41,918 nucleotides of DNA from an uncultured Eubacteriales bacterium (lineage in GTDB: Bacteria > Bacillota > Clostridia > Oscillospirales > Oscillospiraceae): NCBI GenBank assembly GCA_900549645.1, contig URPD01000010.1, positions 1-41,918 on the forward strand, given 5' to 3'. Positions within the stretch are counted from its first letter, which is position 1. The number at the start of each line of letters is the position of its first letter. The notes under the pieces are model-generated. The model saw only the letters and a list, made by a program, of their open reading frames with translations, was not told the origin of the DNA and made no database searches. Made by a program: the position numbers and the translations under genes. Shown here piece after piece: positions 32,018 to 39,751 of this stretch.

Positions 32018-33466
32018 ATGGGTAAATCTAAGGGCGCTTCGGCCGGCGGGCTGAAGCTCAACTACAAAAGAACGTTCCTGATAGGCTTTGCGTTCTTCGG
32101 CATACTGCTCCTCTGGCAGGTGTACGATTCTTGGTGCCCCACCTTTCTGACGGACATTTTTGCCCGCCGCATGTTCAATCTCTCCTCTGCGGAGCTGAAG
32201 GCCGGTGACCCGGCGAAGATCCTTGAGGTGCAGTGGATAGTCGGCATCATCATGGCCTGCGACAACCTCGCCGCGCTCATCCTGCTGCCCATCTTCGGCA
32301 ATCTCTCCGACAAGACCCACACCCCCATCGGCAAGCGTATGCCTTACATTCTGACCGGCACCTTCGTCGCCGCGATAGCGTTCCCGTTCATCCCGCTGTT
32401 CTTCCATTACAACAACATCGTCGGCATGGTCATAATGATGGCGATCGTGCTGATGTTTATGATGATGTACCGCAACCCCGCTGTCGCCCTCATGCCGGAC
32501 ATCACGCCCAAGCCCCTGCGCGCGAAGGCAAACGGCATCATCAACATCATGGGCTACTTCGGCGGCGCGTTTGCGACCGTGCTCGGTATCTTCCTGCCGC
32601 TGAGCAATTACATCAACTCCGAGGACGCCGCGCGCAAAATCTGGACTATTGAGATCCCGTTCATCGTCGCGTCCGTGCTGATGGTCATCTCCGCGATGGT
32701 GCTGTTCTTCACGATACGCGAGAACAAGATCGCCGAGGAGATGAAGGACGAGATGGCCGAGGGCGAGCGCCTTGCCGCCATTGAGACCCCGATCGACGAC
32801 GACAAGCCCATGTCCAAGGCCAACAAGACCATGCTTCTCGCCATTCTCGGCGCGGAGTTTTTGTGGTTCATGGCCGACAACGCCATCGGCACCTATATCG
32901 GCAACTATGTTATTTATTATATGAACTCCTCCTCCAGCGCCACCATGGTGCTGACCATCGCGGGCGGCCTCGCGTCCGTCGTGGGCTTCGCCGTCGCGGG
33001 CAGCATTGCGGACAAGATCGGCCGCAAGTGGACGATAAGCACCGGCCTTGGCCTGAGCTTCCTCGCGCTGGTGTTCATGTGCTTTGTCGCGCCGACCGGA
33101 CGTGTAGTCGGCGAGCACGGGGAGTATGCCTTCCCCGCGGCGCTGTACATCGTGTGGGTGCTGAAGGGCTTCGGCATGGCGCTGGTGCATAACTGCTCGT
33201 TCCCGATGGTCGTCGAGCTTTGCTCGTCGAAGAAGATCGGCAAGTTCACGGGCTATTATTATACCGCCAGCATGTCCGCGCAGACCATCACGCCCGTGTT
33301 CCTCGGCTTCGTGTTCGACGCGACCGGCGCATGGCGCGCGCTGCCGGTGTATTCGTCGGCGCTGATCCTGTGCAGCTTCGGCGTGTTCACGGCGCTTGTA
33401 AAGAATATCAAGGCCAATAAGGTTGCAAACGCCAAGGGTCTCGAAGCCCTCGGCGACGACGATTGA
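32018..33466 (+). CDS. MFS sugar:cation symporter, GPH/SLC45-like
   Basis: The 482-residue membrane protein has about 12 helices and resembles glycoside-pentoside-hexuronide and SLC45-type symporters. It shows FAFFGILLLWQVYDSWCPTFL in helix 1, then GNLSDKTHTPIGKRMPYILTGTFVAAIAFPFIPL (a GPH-type motif, about 93-126), and ALMPDITPKPLRAKANGIINIMGYFGG. A charged central loop (about 235-270) precedes the second half, which has SIADKIGRKWTISTGLG. The substrate is likely a sugar or glycoside but is not proven. ATG 32018 has GGAAGGAAG upstream. It is the second gene of the marR operon and is followed by a hairpin terminator. Confidence 0.9.
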   Translation: MGKSKGASAGGLKLNYKRTFLIGFAFFGILLLWQVYDSWCPTFLTDIFARRMFNLSSAELKAGDPAKILEVQWIVGIIMACDNLAALILLPIFGNLSDKTHTPIGKRMPYILTGTFVAAIAFPFIPLFFHYNNIVGMVIMMAIVLMFMMMYRNPAVALMPDITPKPLRAKANGIINIMGYFGGAFATVLGIFLPLSNYINSEDAARKIWTIEIPFIVASVLMVISAMVLFFTIRENKIAEEMKDEMAEGERLAAIETPIDDDKPMSKANKTMLLAILGAEFLWFMADNAIGTYIGNYVIYYMNSSSSATMVLTIAGGLASVVGFAVAGSIADKIGRKWTISTGLGLSFLALVFMCFVAPTGRVVGEHGEYAFPAALYIVWVLKGFGMALVHNCSFPMVVELCSSKKIGKFTGYYYTASMSAQTITPVFLGFVFDATGAWRALPVYSSALILCSFGVFTALVKNIKANKVANAKGLEALGDDD

Positions 33467-33490
33467 TAAGCGAATAGATGTAAAGGTTGA

Positions 33491-33517
33491 AGGCGGACGC
33501 GCATAGCGCGTCCGCCT
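33491..33517 (+). terminator. Terminator-like hairpin after the sugar symporter gene
   Basis: AGGCGGACGCGC (33491-33502) pairs with GCGCGTCCGCCT (33506-33517), with a 3-base loop. It directly abuts the second 150-bp element, whose own hairpin with T-runs (33520-33561) could supply the termination signal. Confidence 0.7.
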
Positions 33518-33665
33518 CAGCTTGTCAAAAAAGTCCTGTGAGGACTTTTTTTGACAAGCTTCATCCGCCGAGCATTTTGATATTATCAAAATGCTGCTTT
33601 GCTCCAAAAGTCGTTGATGTATCAAGACTTTTGGACGGCGGTTTATTGTATTTGAGGCGGGCCTT
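33516..33665 (-). repeat. 150-bp multi-hairpin element, copy 2 (inverted)
   Basis: This is the exact reverse complement of 27076-27225: all 150 bases agree in a position-by-position comparison by eye. The two copies are inverted and flank 6.3 kb holding tsf, rpsB, the unknown surface protein, marR and the symporter gene. Identity stops sharply at both edges. Confidence 0.92.
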
Positions 33666-33882
33666 TTCTCGCTGCGGCTCGGTCACGACGCGGCAATCCG
33701 TTTCTCTTTACGACAGCAGTATGTTTTTCTGCGGCGTAAAGGGGATGCGGATTCCCACGACCAGTGACGTCAGTCACTGGTCTCGGAATGACAGAGGGGT
33801 TTTTACGTCGCCGTTTCTTTTACCCAGTGGCAATAATTCAAGACTGGCAACAAGAGTAAAGTGCAAAAGACACCTCCCCCAC
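33666..33882. repeat. Module B remnant downstream of copy 2
   Basis: A module B with a shortened left end spans about 33670-33800. It contains 'ggggatgcggattcccacga', the small palindrome 'ccagtgacgtcagtcactgg' (33761-33780) and 'ctcggaatgacag'. It is followed by the A-linker 'ttacccagtggcaataattc'. No gene is seen. Confidence 0.72.
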
Positions 33883-35019
33883 TCACACCCCGAACAGCGA
33901 CAGCGCAAGCTTCCCCCACAGGCCGAAGTAGCCCAGACGCGCGACATCCTCCGCCGCGACGACCGGCACCTCGCGCAGCAGCTCCCCGCCGACCGACACC
34001 CACAGTGTGCCGAGCCGCGCGCCCGCCGCGACCGGCGCGGCGACGCGTTCCGGCAGCGTCAGCTCATACTCCGGCTCCGCCCCCGTTTTGGGAACCAGCG
34101 CATACTCGCCGCCGTCATACTCACACCTCACGCTGCCGCTCCGCCCAAGCTCCACCGGAATATCCGGCAGCTCCGCGCCGTGCAGCGGGCAGAGCGTGAA
34201 GCTCGCAAAACCGTAATTCAGCAGCGCCTTTGCGTCGTTATTGCGCGACTCGATGCTGTCCCCGTGCATCACGACCGCGATATACTCCACGCCGTCGCGC
34301 TCTGCGGTTGCGGAGAGGCAATACATTGCCGTGGAGGTATAGCCGGTCTTCAGCCCCGTGCAGCCCTGATACCAATAGACAAGCTTATTCGTGTTGCTCA
34401 GCTCGAATTTGCCGCCGCGGATGCTGTCCATCCATATCGTCGTGTAGTTCTTTATCAGCTCGTGGCCGATAAGCTCCCGGCTCATCACGGCGACGTCATA
34501 GGCGCTGGTGTAGTGCTCGCCGTCGTCGAAAAGCCCCGTGCAGCCCGTGAAATGCGTGTCCTCAAGCCCCAGTTCCTCCGCGCGCTTGTTCATGCGCTCG
34601 ACGAAAAGCTGCTCCGTGCCGCTGATGTGCTCGGCCATAGCAACGGCGCAGTCGTTCGCAGAGACGACGGCGATGCACTTGAGCATATCGTCCACGCTCA
34701 TCTGCTCGCCCTCCTCAAGATACACACAGCTGCCGCCGAAGGACGCGGCGCGGGCGCTGGCCGTCACGGTGTCGTCAAGCTTTAGCTTGCCGCTCTCGAT
34801 GTCCTCGACGATGAGCAGCATTGTCATCACCTTTGTCACGCTCGCGGGGAATATGCGCTCGTGCGCGTTCTTCTCGTACAGCACCTCGCCGGTGTATTTC
34901 TCCATCAGTATCGCCGACGGCGCGGAAATGCCGATGTCGCCGTCGCGCAGAGGTTCGGCGCTGGCGGCGGGGCAGAGCAGGACGGCGAAGAGCAGGAAAA
35001 AGCATACGAATCTTTTCAT
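33883..35019 (-). CDS. dacF: D-alanyl-D-alanine carboxypeptidase, DacF-like (peptidase S11)
   Basis: This penicillin-binding protein 5-type enzyme trims the terminal D-Ala from cell-wall stem peptides outside the membrane. The product is 378 residues with a signal peptide (MKRFVCFFLLFAVLLCPAASA). The three active-site motifs are present: SxxK in ASVTKVMTMLL (about residue 60), SxN in VVSANDCAVAMAEHISG (about 120) and KTG in GLKTGYTSTAMYCLSA (about 223). A C-terminal beta domain (about 275-350) ends in a short amphipathic anchor (LARLGYFGLWGKLALSLFGV). The start is the ATG at 35019 with CGGAGG 5 bases before. A Spo0A-box match lies about 90 bases upstream, consistent with a sporulation role. 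Confidence 0.93.
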   Translation of the reverse strand: MKRFVCFFLLFAVLLCPAASAEPLRDGDIGISAPSAILMEKYTGEVLYEKNAHERIFPASVTKVMTMLLIVEDIESGKLKLDDTVTASARAASFGGSCVYLEEGEQMSVDDMLKCIAVVSANDCAVAMAEHISGTEQLFVERMNKRAEELGLEDTHFTGCTGLFDDGEHYTSAYDVAVMSRELIGHELIKNYTTIWMDSIRGGKFELSNTNKLVYWYQGCTGLKTGYTSTAMYCLSATAERDGVEYIAVVMHGDSIESRNNDAKALLNYGFASFTLCPLHGAELPDIPVELGRSGSVRCEYDGGEYALVPKTGAEPEYELTLPERVAAPVAAGARLGTLWVSVGGELLREVPVVAAEDVARLGYFGLWGKLALSLFGV

Positions 35020-35108
35020 GGCGGCCTCCGATAGTTCAGCAGATATGTTTATCAAAAACTATGAGGATAGGCTCCGGCGTATTCGCAGGTTTACAAAATT
35101 ATGTATAA

Positions 35109-35117
35109 TTCGACAAA
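35109..35117 (-). promoter_or_regulatory. Spo0A-box match upstream of dacF
   Basis: On the minus strand the sequence TTTGTCGAA matches the core of the known Spo0A box (TTGTCGAA). It lies about 90 bases before the dacF ATG. A companion promoter could not be fixed. By chance alone an 8-base match is not rare, so the call rests on the neighbouring gene. Confidence 0.45.
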
Positions 35118-35313
35118 GTGAAATGCATAAATAATTTGCCGCACAGGGTCACAGCAGTTGAAAATCAGGGAGTTTTGAACATTTCCAACAGAGTTTTCAA
35201 CAAGCGTGTCAGTGAATATCCGCGCCGTATTCACGAAATCGGTTTACATAACGGAATTACAAAATGTAAAAGGATTCTTAATGAATTTGAACATAATATT
35301 TACAAAATCTTAG

Positions 35314-35342
35314 TTGACGCATAAACGTGCGGAGAGTAAAAT
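35314..35342 (+). promoter_or_regulatory. Promoter of the AI-2E family gene
   Basis: TTGACG (35314-35319) and TAAAAT (35337-35342) are 17 bases apart. Initiation near 35349 rules out the upstream in-frame start at 35327 and supports the ATG at 35372. Confidence 0.65.
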
Positions 35343-35371
35343 ATAAGCAATATAAAGCGAGGGGTGCTCTG

Positions 35372-36637
35372 ATGAACCGGCATTTCAAATGGGATAAAAA
35401 ATACCTGTACTGGGGGATAACCGCGTTCTGCGTTGTCGCCTGCGCCATACTGTTCTACATGGCGCTCAACTACATGCCGGGCGTCCTGCGCGCGATCAGC
35501 TCGCTGTTCTCGATACTCAGCCCGTTCATCTGGGGTCTGGCCATCACGTATATTCTGCTGCCGCTGGTCAAGTCGCTTCAGCGCGGCGTGTTCGGTGCGC
35601 TCGGCAGGGCGATACTTAAAAAGAAGCCGGAGAAGGCGCGGCGTTTTGCGAGAGCGATGTCGGTGATCCTGTCGGAGATAATCTTCCTCGCAATTATCGT
35701 TGCGATAGTTTACCTCATAATCCCTCAGCTGGTCAGCAGCATCACGACCATCGTCGAGAACAGCTCGACCTATATTGCAAACACAACGACGTGGATAGAG
35801 CAGCTCCTCAGCGACAATCCGGAGATAGAGCAATACGTGCTGGATGTGTTCAATAACGTCAGTGAGGATCTGAAAAACTGGCTGACCAACACCGTCCTGC
35901 CCGGCATCGGCAACATCGCCGCCAGCGTCACGACCGGCATCATCAGCGTTGTGAAGGCCGTGTATAACCTCGTCATCGGCATCATCGTCTCGATCTACAT
36001 TCTCGGCAATATCGAGGGCTTCAGTGCGAGCGCGAAGAAGCTGATGTACACTGTGTTCTCCGTCGACACGGCGGAGAAGCTGCGCGAGGGACTGAACTTC
36101 ACCGATAAGACCTTCATGGGCTTCATCAACGGCAAGCTGCTGGATTCCGCGATAATCGGCCTGATATGCTATATCGGCTGTGCGCTGCTGAATATTCCGT
36201 ATGCGCTGCTGGTCAGCGTCATCGTCGGCGTGACGAACGTCATCCCGTTCTTCGGCCCGTTTATCGGCGCGGTGCCGAGCGCACTGCTGATCCTGCTGGT
36301 CAATCCGGTCAAGTGCCTGATATTTGTGATATTCATCATCGTGCTTCAGCAGCTCGACGGCAACGTCATCGGCCCGAAGATCCTCGGCAGCTCCATCGGC
36401 ATCAACGGCTTCTGGGTCATGTTCTCCATCATCCTCGGAGGCGGCCTGTTCGGGTTCTGGGGGATGCTCCTCGGCGTGCCGGTGTTTGTCGTGATATATG
36501 CGGCGATCGGGAAGCTGGTCACGAAGAAGCTCGTCAAGCGCGATTTGCCCACGGATACGGATGAGTATATGAATATAGACCATATCGACCCGGTCACGAT
36601 GAAGATAGTCGCAAAGGAAGAATCGGAAGATAAGTAA
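35372..36637 (+). CDS. AI-2E family transporter / PerM-like membrane protein
   Basis: The 421-residue polytopic membrane protein has N-terminal helices (YWGITAFCVVACAILFYMAL, LFSILSPFIWGLAITYILL) and a cytoplasmic basic stretch (KKKPEKARRFARAMS). A long extracellular helical section (about 120-190) is rich in Thr/Asn/Ser. The C-terminal bundle carries the family signature GVTNVIPFFGPFIGAVPSALLILL and LDGNVIGPKILGSSIGINGFWVMFSIILGGGLFG. Members are proposed exporters, and the substrate is not known. The tail is charged (VAKEESEDK). ATG 35372 has GAGGGG 7 bases before. Compared with the YtvI-like copy at 24673 it retains the longer family layout. Confidence 0.9.
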   Translation: MNRHFKWDKKYLYWGITAFCVVACAILFYMALNYMPGVLRAISSLFSILSPFIWGLAITYILLPLVKSLQRGVFGALGRAILKKKPEKARRFARAMSVILSEIIFLAIIVAIVYLIIPQLVSSITTIVENSSTYIANTTTWIEQLLSDNPEIEQYVLDVFNNVSEDLKNWLTNTVLPGIGNIAASVTTGIISVVKAVYNLVIGIIVSIYILGNIEGFSASAKKLMYTVFSVDTAEKLREGLNFTDKTFMGFINGKLLDSAIIGLICYIGCALLNIPYALLVSVIVGVTNVIPFFGPFIGAVPSALLILLVNPVKCLIFVIFIIVLQQLDGNVIGPKILGSSIGINGFWVMFSIILGGGLFGFWGMLLGVPVFVVIYAAIGKLVTKKLVKRDLPTDTDEYMNIDHIDPVTMKIVAKEESEDK

Positions 36638-36665
36638 CGGGAAAAAGTTGAATATGGATGTGAAT

Positions 36666-36705
36666 ATGCCCCCCGCCTCCGCAGAAATGCGTAGACGGGG
36701 GGCAT
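36666..36705 (+). terminator. Terminator hairpin of the AI-2E gene
   Basis: ATGCCCCCCG (36666-36675) pairs with CGGGGGGCAT (36696-36705), and the stem continues inward with two mismatches (GCCTCCGC against GCGTAGAC). It starts 29 bases after the stop codon. Confidence 0.7.
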
Positions 36706-37171
36706 GTGTATTGTAAAGTACAGCGGGACGGCACAGAGTCCCATAAACGTCGCGTCTTGCACTAACATAAAAATCGGCGCACTTGACCAAAACAACCTGT
36801 CATTGCCCCTAAAGGGACTAGGCGGCAAATTAATGAGTCGAGGTGTGCCGCCGTCGCGAGCCCAGTTCGCGAACTTACACCTTAGGCGGGCTGTGGCAAT
36901 CCGCATCCCCTTTTACGCTGCATGAAAACATACCGCTGTCATAAAAGGAAACGGATTCCCACGTCGCTTCGCTCCTCGGAATGACAGGGGGGTTCTATAT
37001 TCTGCATTTTCTTTTGCCTAATGGCAATACACCAACGCTGGCGACCCCTCAGTCGCTTGCGCGACAGCTCCCCTGAAAGGGACGCCAAGAGGGTGCAGCG
37101 AAACGACGCTGCACTGCCTAAGCGGGGCACCAAGGGGGACGGTATAATCACCGTCCATCGCCCCTGTTCTC
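36706..37171. repeat. Modules C, B and A between AI-2E gene and cysteine desulfurase
   Basis: A reduced C hairpin (GGGAC/GTCCC, 36725-36742) is followed by module B (about 36795-36990). Module B has 'cattgcccctaaagggacta' and ends in 'cctcggaatgacagg'. A duplicated module A follows (about 37020-37140). A small stem GGACGGT/ACCGTCC (37137-37156) lies just past the cysteine desulfurase stop and may serve as its terminator. No gene is seen. Confidence 0.75.
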
Positions 37172-38320
37172 TCACCTGTGCGCGAGGGTATCGTGCGCGT
37201 CGCGCAGGGCGATGCACAGGGCGTCAATGTCCTCTTCCGTCGTGAGGCGCGACAGGCCGACGCGTATCGCGCCGTCGATGGTCTTCGCGTCAAGCCCCAC
37301 GGCCTCCAGCACATGGCTTCGCCCGCCCTTCTTACAGGCAGAACTGCGCGAAACATACACCCCGCGCGCCTCCAGATAGTTCATCAGCACCTCACTGCGC
37401 CAGCCGGGCAGAGATATGCTCAGAATATGCGGCGCGCTGTCCGCCGAGGATATGACCCTCAGCTCCGGAATGTCCTGCTCCAGCCGACTCACCGCGCGCT
37501 CGCGCAGAGCCGCCATGCGCGCGACATTCTCCTTCATCCCGGCATACGCGATCTCGCTCGCCGCGCCGAAGGCCGCGATTTGCGGCATGGCCTCGGTGCC
37601 CGCGCGCATCCCGCTCTCCTGACTGCCGCCCACGATGAACGGCTTCAGCTTCAGCCCCGCGCGTATGTACAGTGCGCCGATGCCCTTCGGGGCGTGGATC
37701 TTGTGCCCGCTGATGCTTATCATGTCCGCGCCCAGCGTTTTCGCGCGGAACGGCACCTTCATAAAGCCCTGCACAGCGTCCGTATGCAGCAGCGCCTGTG
37801 ACCCGGCGCGCTTCAATTCGCGCGAAACGGCGGAAATATCCGTCACCGCGCCGGTTTCGTTATTGACCATCATCAGCGAAACGAGTATAGTATCATCACG
37901 GAGCGCGTCGACGACCGACTGCACCGGTATCGCGCCGCTCGCGTCCGGCTTCAGCCGCGTCACCTCAAAGCCGCGCTTCTCCAGCTCGTCGAGCGACTTG
38001 CGTATTGCGTCATGCTCGACGACCGAGCTGATTATATGCCTGCCGCGCCGCTTCATATATTCCGCTCCGGACAGCAGCGCCCAGTTGTCGCTCTCGGAGC
38101 CGCAGGATGTGAAATACAGCTCCGCGGGGGCACAGCCCAGCGCGTCCGCAACCTGCTTGCGGCATTTATCCAGCAGCTTTTTGGCCTCGCGCCCCTTCGT
38201 GTGCGTGGAGCTTGGGTTGCCGTAGCAGTGCAGCATCGCGTCGGCCGCGGCTGCTGCCGCCTCGGCGCATACCATCGTCGTCGCGGCGTTGTCAAGATAA
38301 TGTTCGTGTGCAGCTTCCAT
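37172..38320 (-). CDS. Cysteine desulfurase, NifS/IscS family
   Basis: This pyridoxal-phosphate enzyme takes sulfur from cysteine for iron-sulfur clusters and tRNA thiolation. The product is 382 residues. It begins HYLDNAATTMVCAEAAAAAADAM with YGNPSSTHTKGREAKKLL. The PLP lysine lies in SISGHKIHAPKGIGALYIR (about residue 200), and the sulfur-carrying cysteine in VSRSSACKKGGRSHVLEAVG (about residue 323). The internal sequence TSCGSESDNWALL is also typical. ATG 38320 has AAGGA about 10 bases before. It is divergent from mtaB with only 38 bases between starts. MtaB needs sulfur and iron-sulfur clusters, so a functional link is plausible. No IscU scaffold is adjacent, so I give no exact symbol. 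Confidence 0.95.
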   Translation of the reverse strand: MEAAHEHYLDNAATTMVCAEAAAAAADAMLHCYGNPSSTHTKGREAKKLLDKCRKQVADALGCAPAELYFTSCGSESDNWALLSGAEYMKRRGRHIISSVVEHDAIRKSLDELEKRGFEVTRLKPDASGAIPVQSVVDALRDDTILVSLMMVNNETGAVTDISAVSRELKRAGSQALLHTDAVQGFMKVPFRAKTLGADMISISGHKIHAPKGIGALYIRAGLKLKPFIVGGSQESGMRAGTEAMPQIAAFGAASEIAYAGMKENVARMAALRERAVSRLEQDIPELRVISSADSAPHILSISLPGWRSEVLMNYLEARGVYVSRSSACKKGGRSHVLEAVGLDAKTIDGAIRVGLSRLTTEEDIDALCIALRDAHDTLAHR

Positions 38321-38358
38321 CAGAAAAACTTCCTTATTCTTTATATCAGGAGACAAAT

Positions 38359-39645
38359 ATGAAATATATTATATCCACTCTTGGCTGCAAGGTCAACCAG
38401 TATGAGACGCAGGCCATGGAAACAATGTTGCTTGAGCACGGCCACGAGCCTGCCGCCCCCGGCGAGATCGCCGACGCCGTCATCGTGAACACCTGCGCCG
38501 TCACCGCCGAGAGCGGGCGCAAATCTCGCCAGACCATCCGCCGCCTGCGCGACGAGAACCCCGGCGCGGTCATCGCGGTCTGCGGCTGCTATTCACAGCT
38601 CGACCCGGACGCCGTCGCAAAGACCGGAGCGGACGTAATATTCGGCTCGAACGACCACGCGGGCATGGTAGCCGCGCTCGAAAACGCGCTCGGCACGGGC
38701 GAACACAGCACCAGCATCGACGAGCCGTTCAAGCGCCGCGTGTTCGAGCAGCTTCCCGCCGGAGCCGTCGCGGGGCGCACGCGCGCCATGCTGAAGATTC
38801 AGGACGGATGCGTCAATTTCTGCACCTACTGCATCATCCCCTACACCCGCGGCCGCCTGCGCAGTCTGCCGCTGGACGCCGCCGCGGCGGAGACCGCGCG
38901 CATCGACGCCGAGGGCTACCGCGAGATAGTTCTGACCGGCATCGAAGTCGCGTCCTACGGGGTCGACCTGCACGGCAAGCCCGGCCTTGCCGACGTTATC
39001 GAGACCGTCGCCGCCTCTGCGCCCGACATGCGCATACGTCTCGGCTCGCTGGAGCCGACCGTGATAACCGAGAATTTCTGCCGCCGCCTCGCCGCGACGG
39101 GCAGACTATGCCGCCACTTCCACCTCTCGCTGCAATCCGGCTGTGACCGGACGCTCAAGGCCATGAACCGCAAGTACGACACCGCGGGCTTCTACCGCGC
39201 GGTGGAGGTGCTGCGCGAATATTTCCCCGGCTGTGCGCTGACGGCCGACCTGATCTGCGGCTTCCCCGGCGAGACGGAGGAGGATCACGCGGCGACGCTG
39301 GAGTTCATCCGGAAGTGTGGCTTCGCGGACATGCACATCTTCCCGTACTCCCGCCGCCCCGGCACGCCCGCGGACAAGATGCCCGGCCAGTGCGAGAACG
39401 CGGTGAAGTCCCGCCGCGCGCACGAGGCGCAGAAGGTCGCCGACGAGATGCACCGCGATTTCATGCGCGGTAGCATCGGGCAGACTCTGCCCGTGCTGTT
39501 TGAGACGGAGCACGACGGCGTCTGGACCGGGCACAGCGACACGTACATACTTGTCAAGGCGCGCGGCGAGGCTCTGCGCGGGAAAATATGCCCCGTTTCG
39601 ATAAAGCTTGCGCAGGACGAGACACTTTTCGGAGAAATAATTTGA
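38359..39645 (+). CDS. mtaB: tRNA t6A37 methylthiotransferase MtaB
   Basis: This radical-SAM enzyme adds a methylthio group to threonylcarbamoyl-adenosine 37 of tRNAs reading ANN codons. The product is 428 residues. The N-terminal domain binding a second cluster has MKYIISTLGCKVNQYETQAM, VNTCAVTAESGRKSRQTIRR and AVCGCYSQLDP. The radical SAM motif is QDGCVNFCTYCIIPYTRGRLRS (about residues 149-170). Then come FHLSLQSGCDRTLKAMNRKYD and DLICGFPGETEEDH, and a C-terminal TRAM-like stretch. GCKVNQYE and the absence of MiaB or RimO features point to MtaB. The start is ATG 38359 with CAGGAG 6 bases before; the open frame upstream lies within the divergent gene. Confidence 0.95.
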   Translation: MKYIISTLGCKVNQYETQAMETMLLEHGHEPAAPGEIADAVIVNTCAVTAESGRKSRQTIRRLRDENPGAVIAVCGCYSQLDPDAVAKTGADVIFGSNDHAGMVAALENALGTGEHSTSIDEPFKRRVFEQLPAGAVAGRTRAMLKIQDGCVNFCTYCIIPYTRGRLRSLPLDAAAAETARIDAEGYREIVLTGIEVASYGVDLHGKPGLADVIETVAASAPDMRIRLGSLEPTVITENFCRRLAATGRLCRHFHLSLQSGCDRTLKAMNRKYDTAGFYRAVEVLREYFPGCALTADLICGFPGETEEDHAATLEFIRKCGFADMHIFPYSRRPGTPADKMPGQCENAVKSRRAHEAQKVADEMHRDFMRGSIGQTLPVLFETEHDGVWTGHSDTYILVKARGEALRGKICPVSIKLAQDETLFGEII

Positions 39646-39670
39646 CGAATTAAATCGTTTGATGTATCAT
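39642..39670 (+). promoter_or_regulatory. Promoter of the SerA-like gene
   Basis: TTGACG (39642-39647) and TATCAT (39665-39670) are exactly 17 bases apart. The -35 includes the mtaB stop codon (39643-39645). Initiation near 39677 gives a leader of about 75 bases containing a hairpin. Confidence 0.62.
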
Positions 39671-39688
39671 AATAAAAATACGTCAAAC

Positions 39689-39718
39689 CGATATTCTGAC
39701 CCAACGGTCTGGGTATCG
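39689..39718 (+). promoter_or_regulatory. Leader hairpin before the SerA-like gene
   Basis: CGATA (39689-39693) pairs with TATCG (39714-39718), and CCCA (39700-39703) with TGGG (39710-39713), with a one-sided bulge. A near-palindrome 'tatcgaaatattgaaatatc' follows at 39714-39733. These could be an operator or an RNA element; no known class was recognised. Confidence 0.4.
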
Positions 39719-39751
39719 AAATATTGAAATATCAAACGAGAGGTCACGGCA

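Larger units (their letters stand above)
35020..35371. other. AT-rich divergent control region between dacF and AI-2E gene
   Basis: This 352-base region is clearly AT-richer than its surroundings and has none of modules A, B or C. It holds a Spo0A-box match (35109-35117) near dacF and the promoter of the AI-2E gene (35314-35342). Between them is a 68-codon plus-strand frame (35118-35324) with a GTG start and no ribosome site; I do not call it. Nothing else was recognised. Confidence 0.6.

Noticed and set aside
27226..33515. Segment bounded by inverted repeats as a composite transposon or integrated element
   Set aside because: No transposase or integrase is inside, and the content (rpsB, tsf) is core chromosome with ordinary composition; the repeats are better seen as dispersed elements that happen to flank it.
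31742..33625. Minus-strand open frame of 627 codons over the MarR and symporter genes
   Set aside because: Both plus-strand genes have clear family signatures. The antisense product is His/Asp/Arg-rich low-complexity sequence.
35118..35324. Possible 68-residue peptide in the AT-rich region before the AI-2E gene
   Set aside because: GTG start, no ribosome site, no recognisable sequence, and it overlaps the promoter at 35314. Not impossible, but unsupported.
35327..35371. Earlier start (35327) for the AI-2E family gene
   Set aside because: It lies upstream of the predicted transcription start (about 35349) and lacks a ribosome site, unlike ATG 35372.
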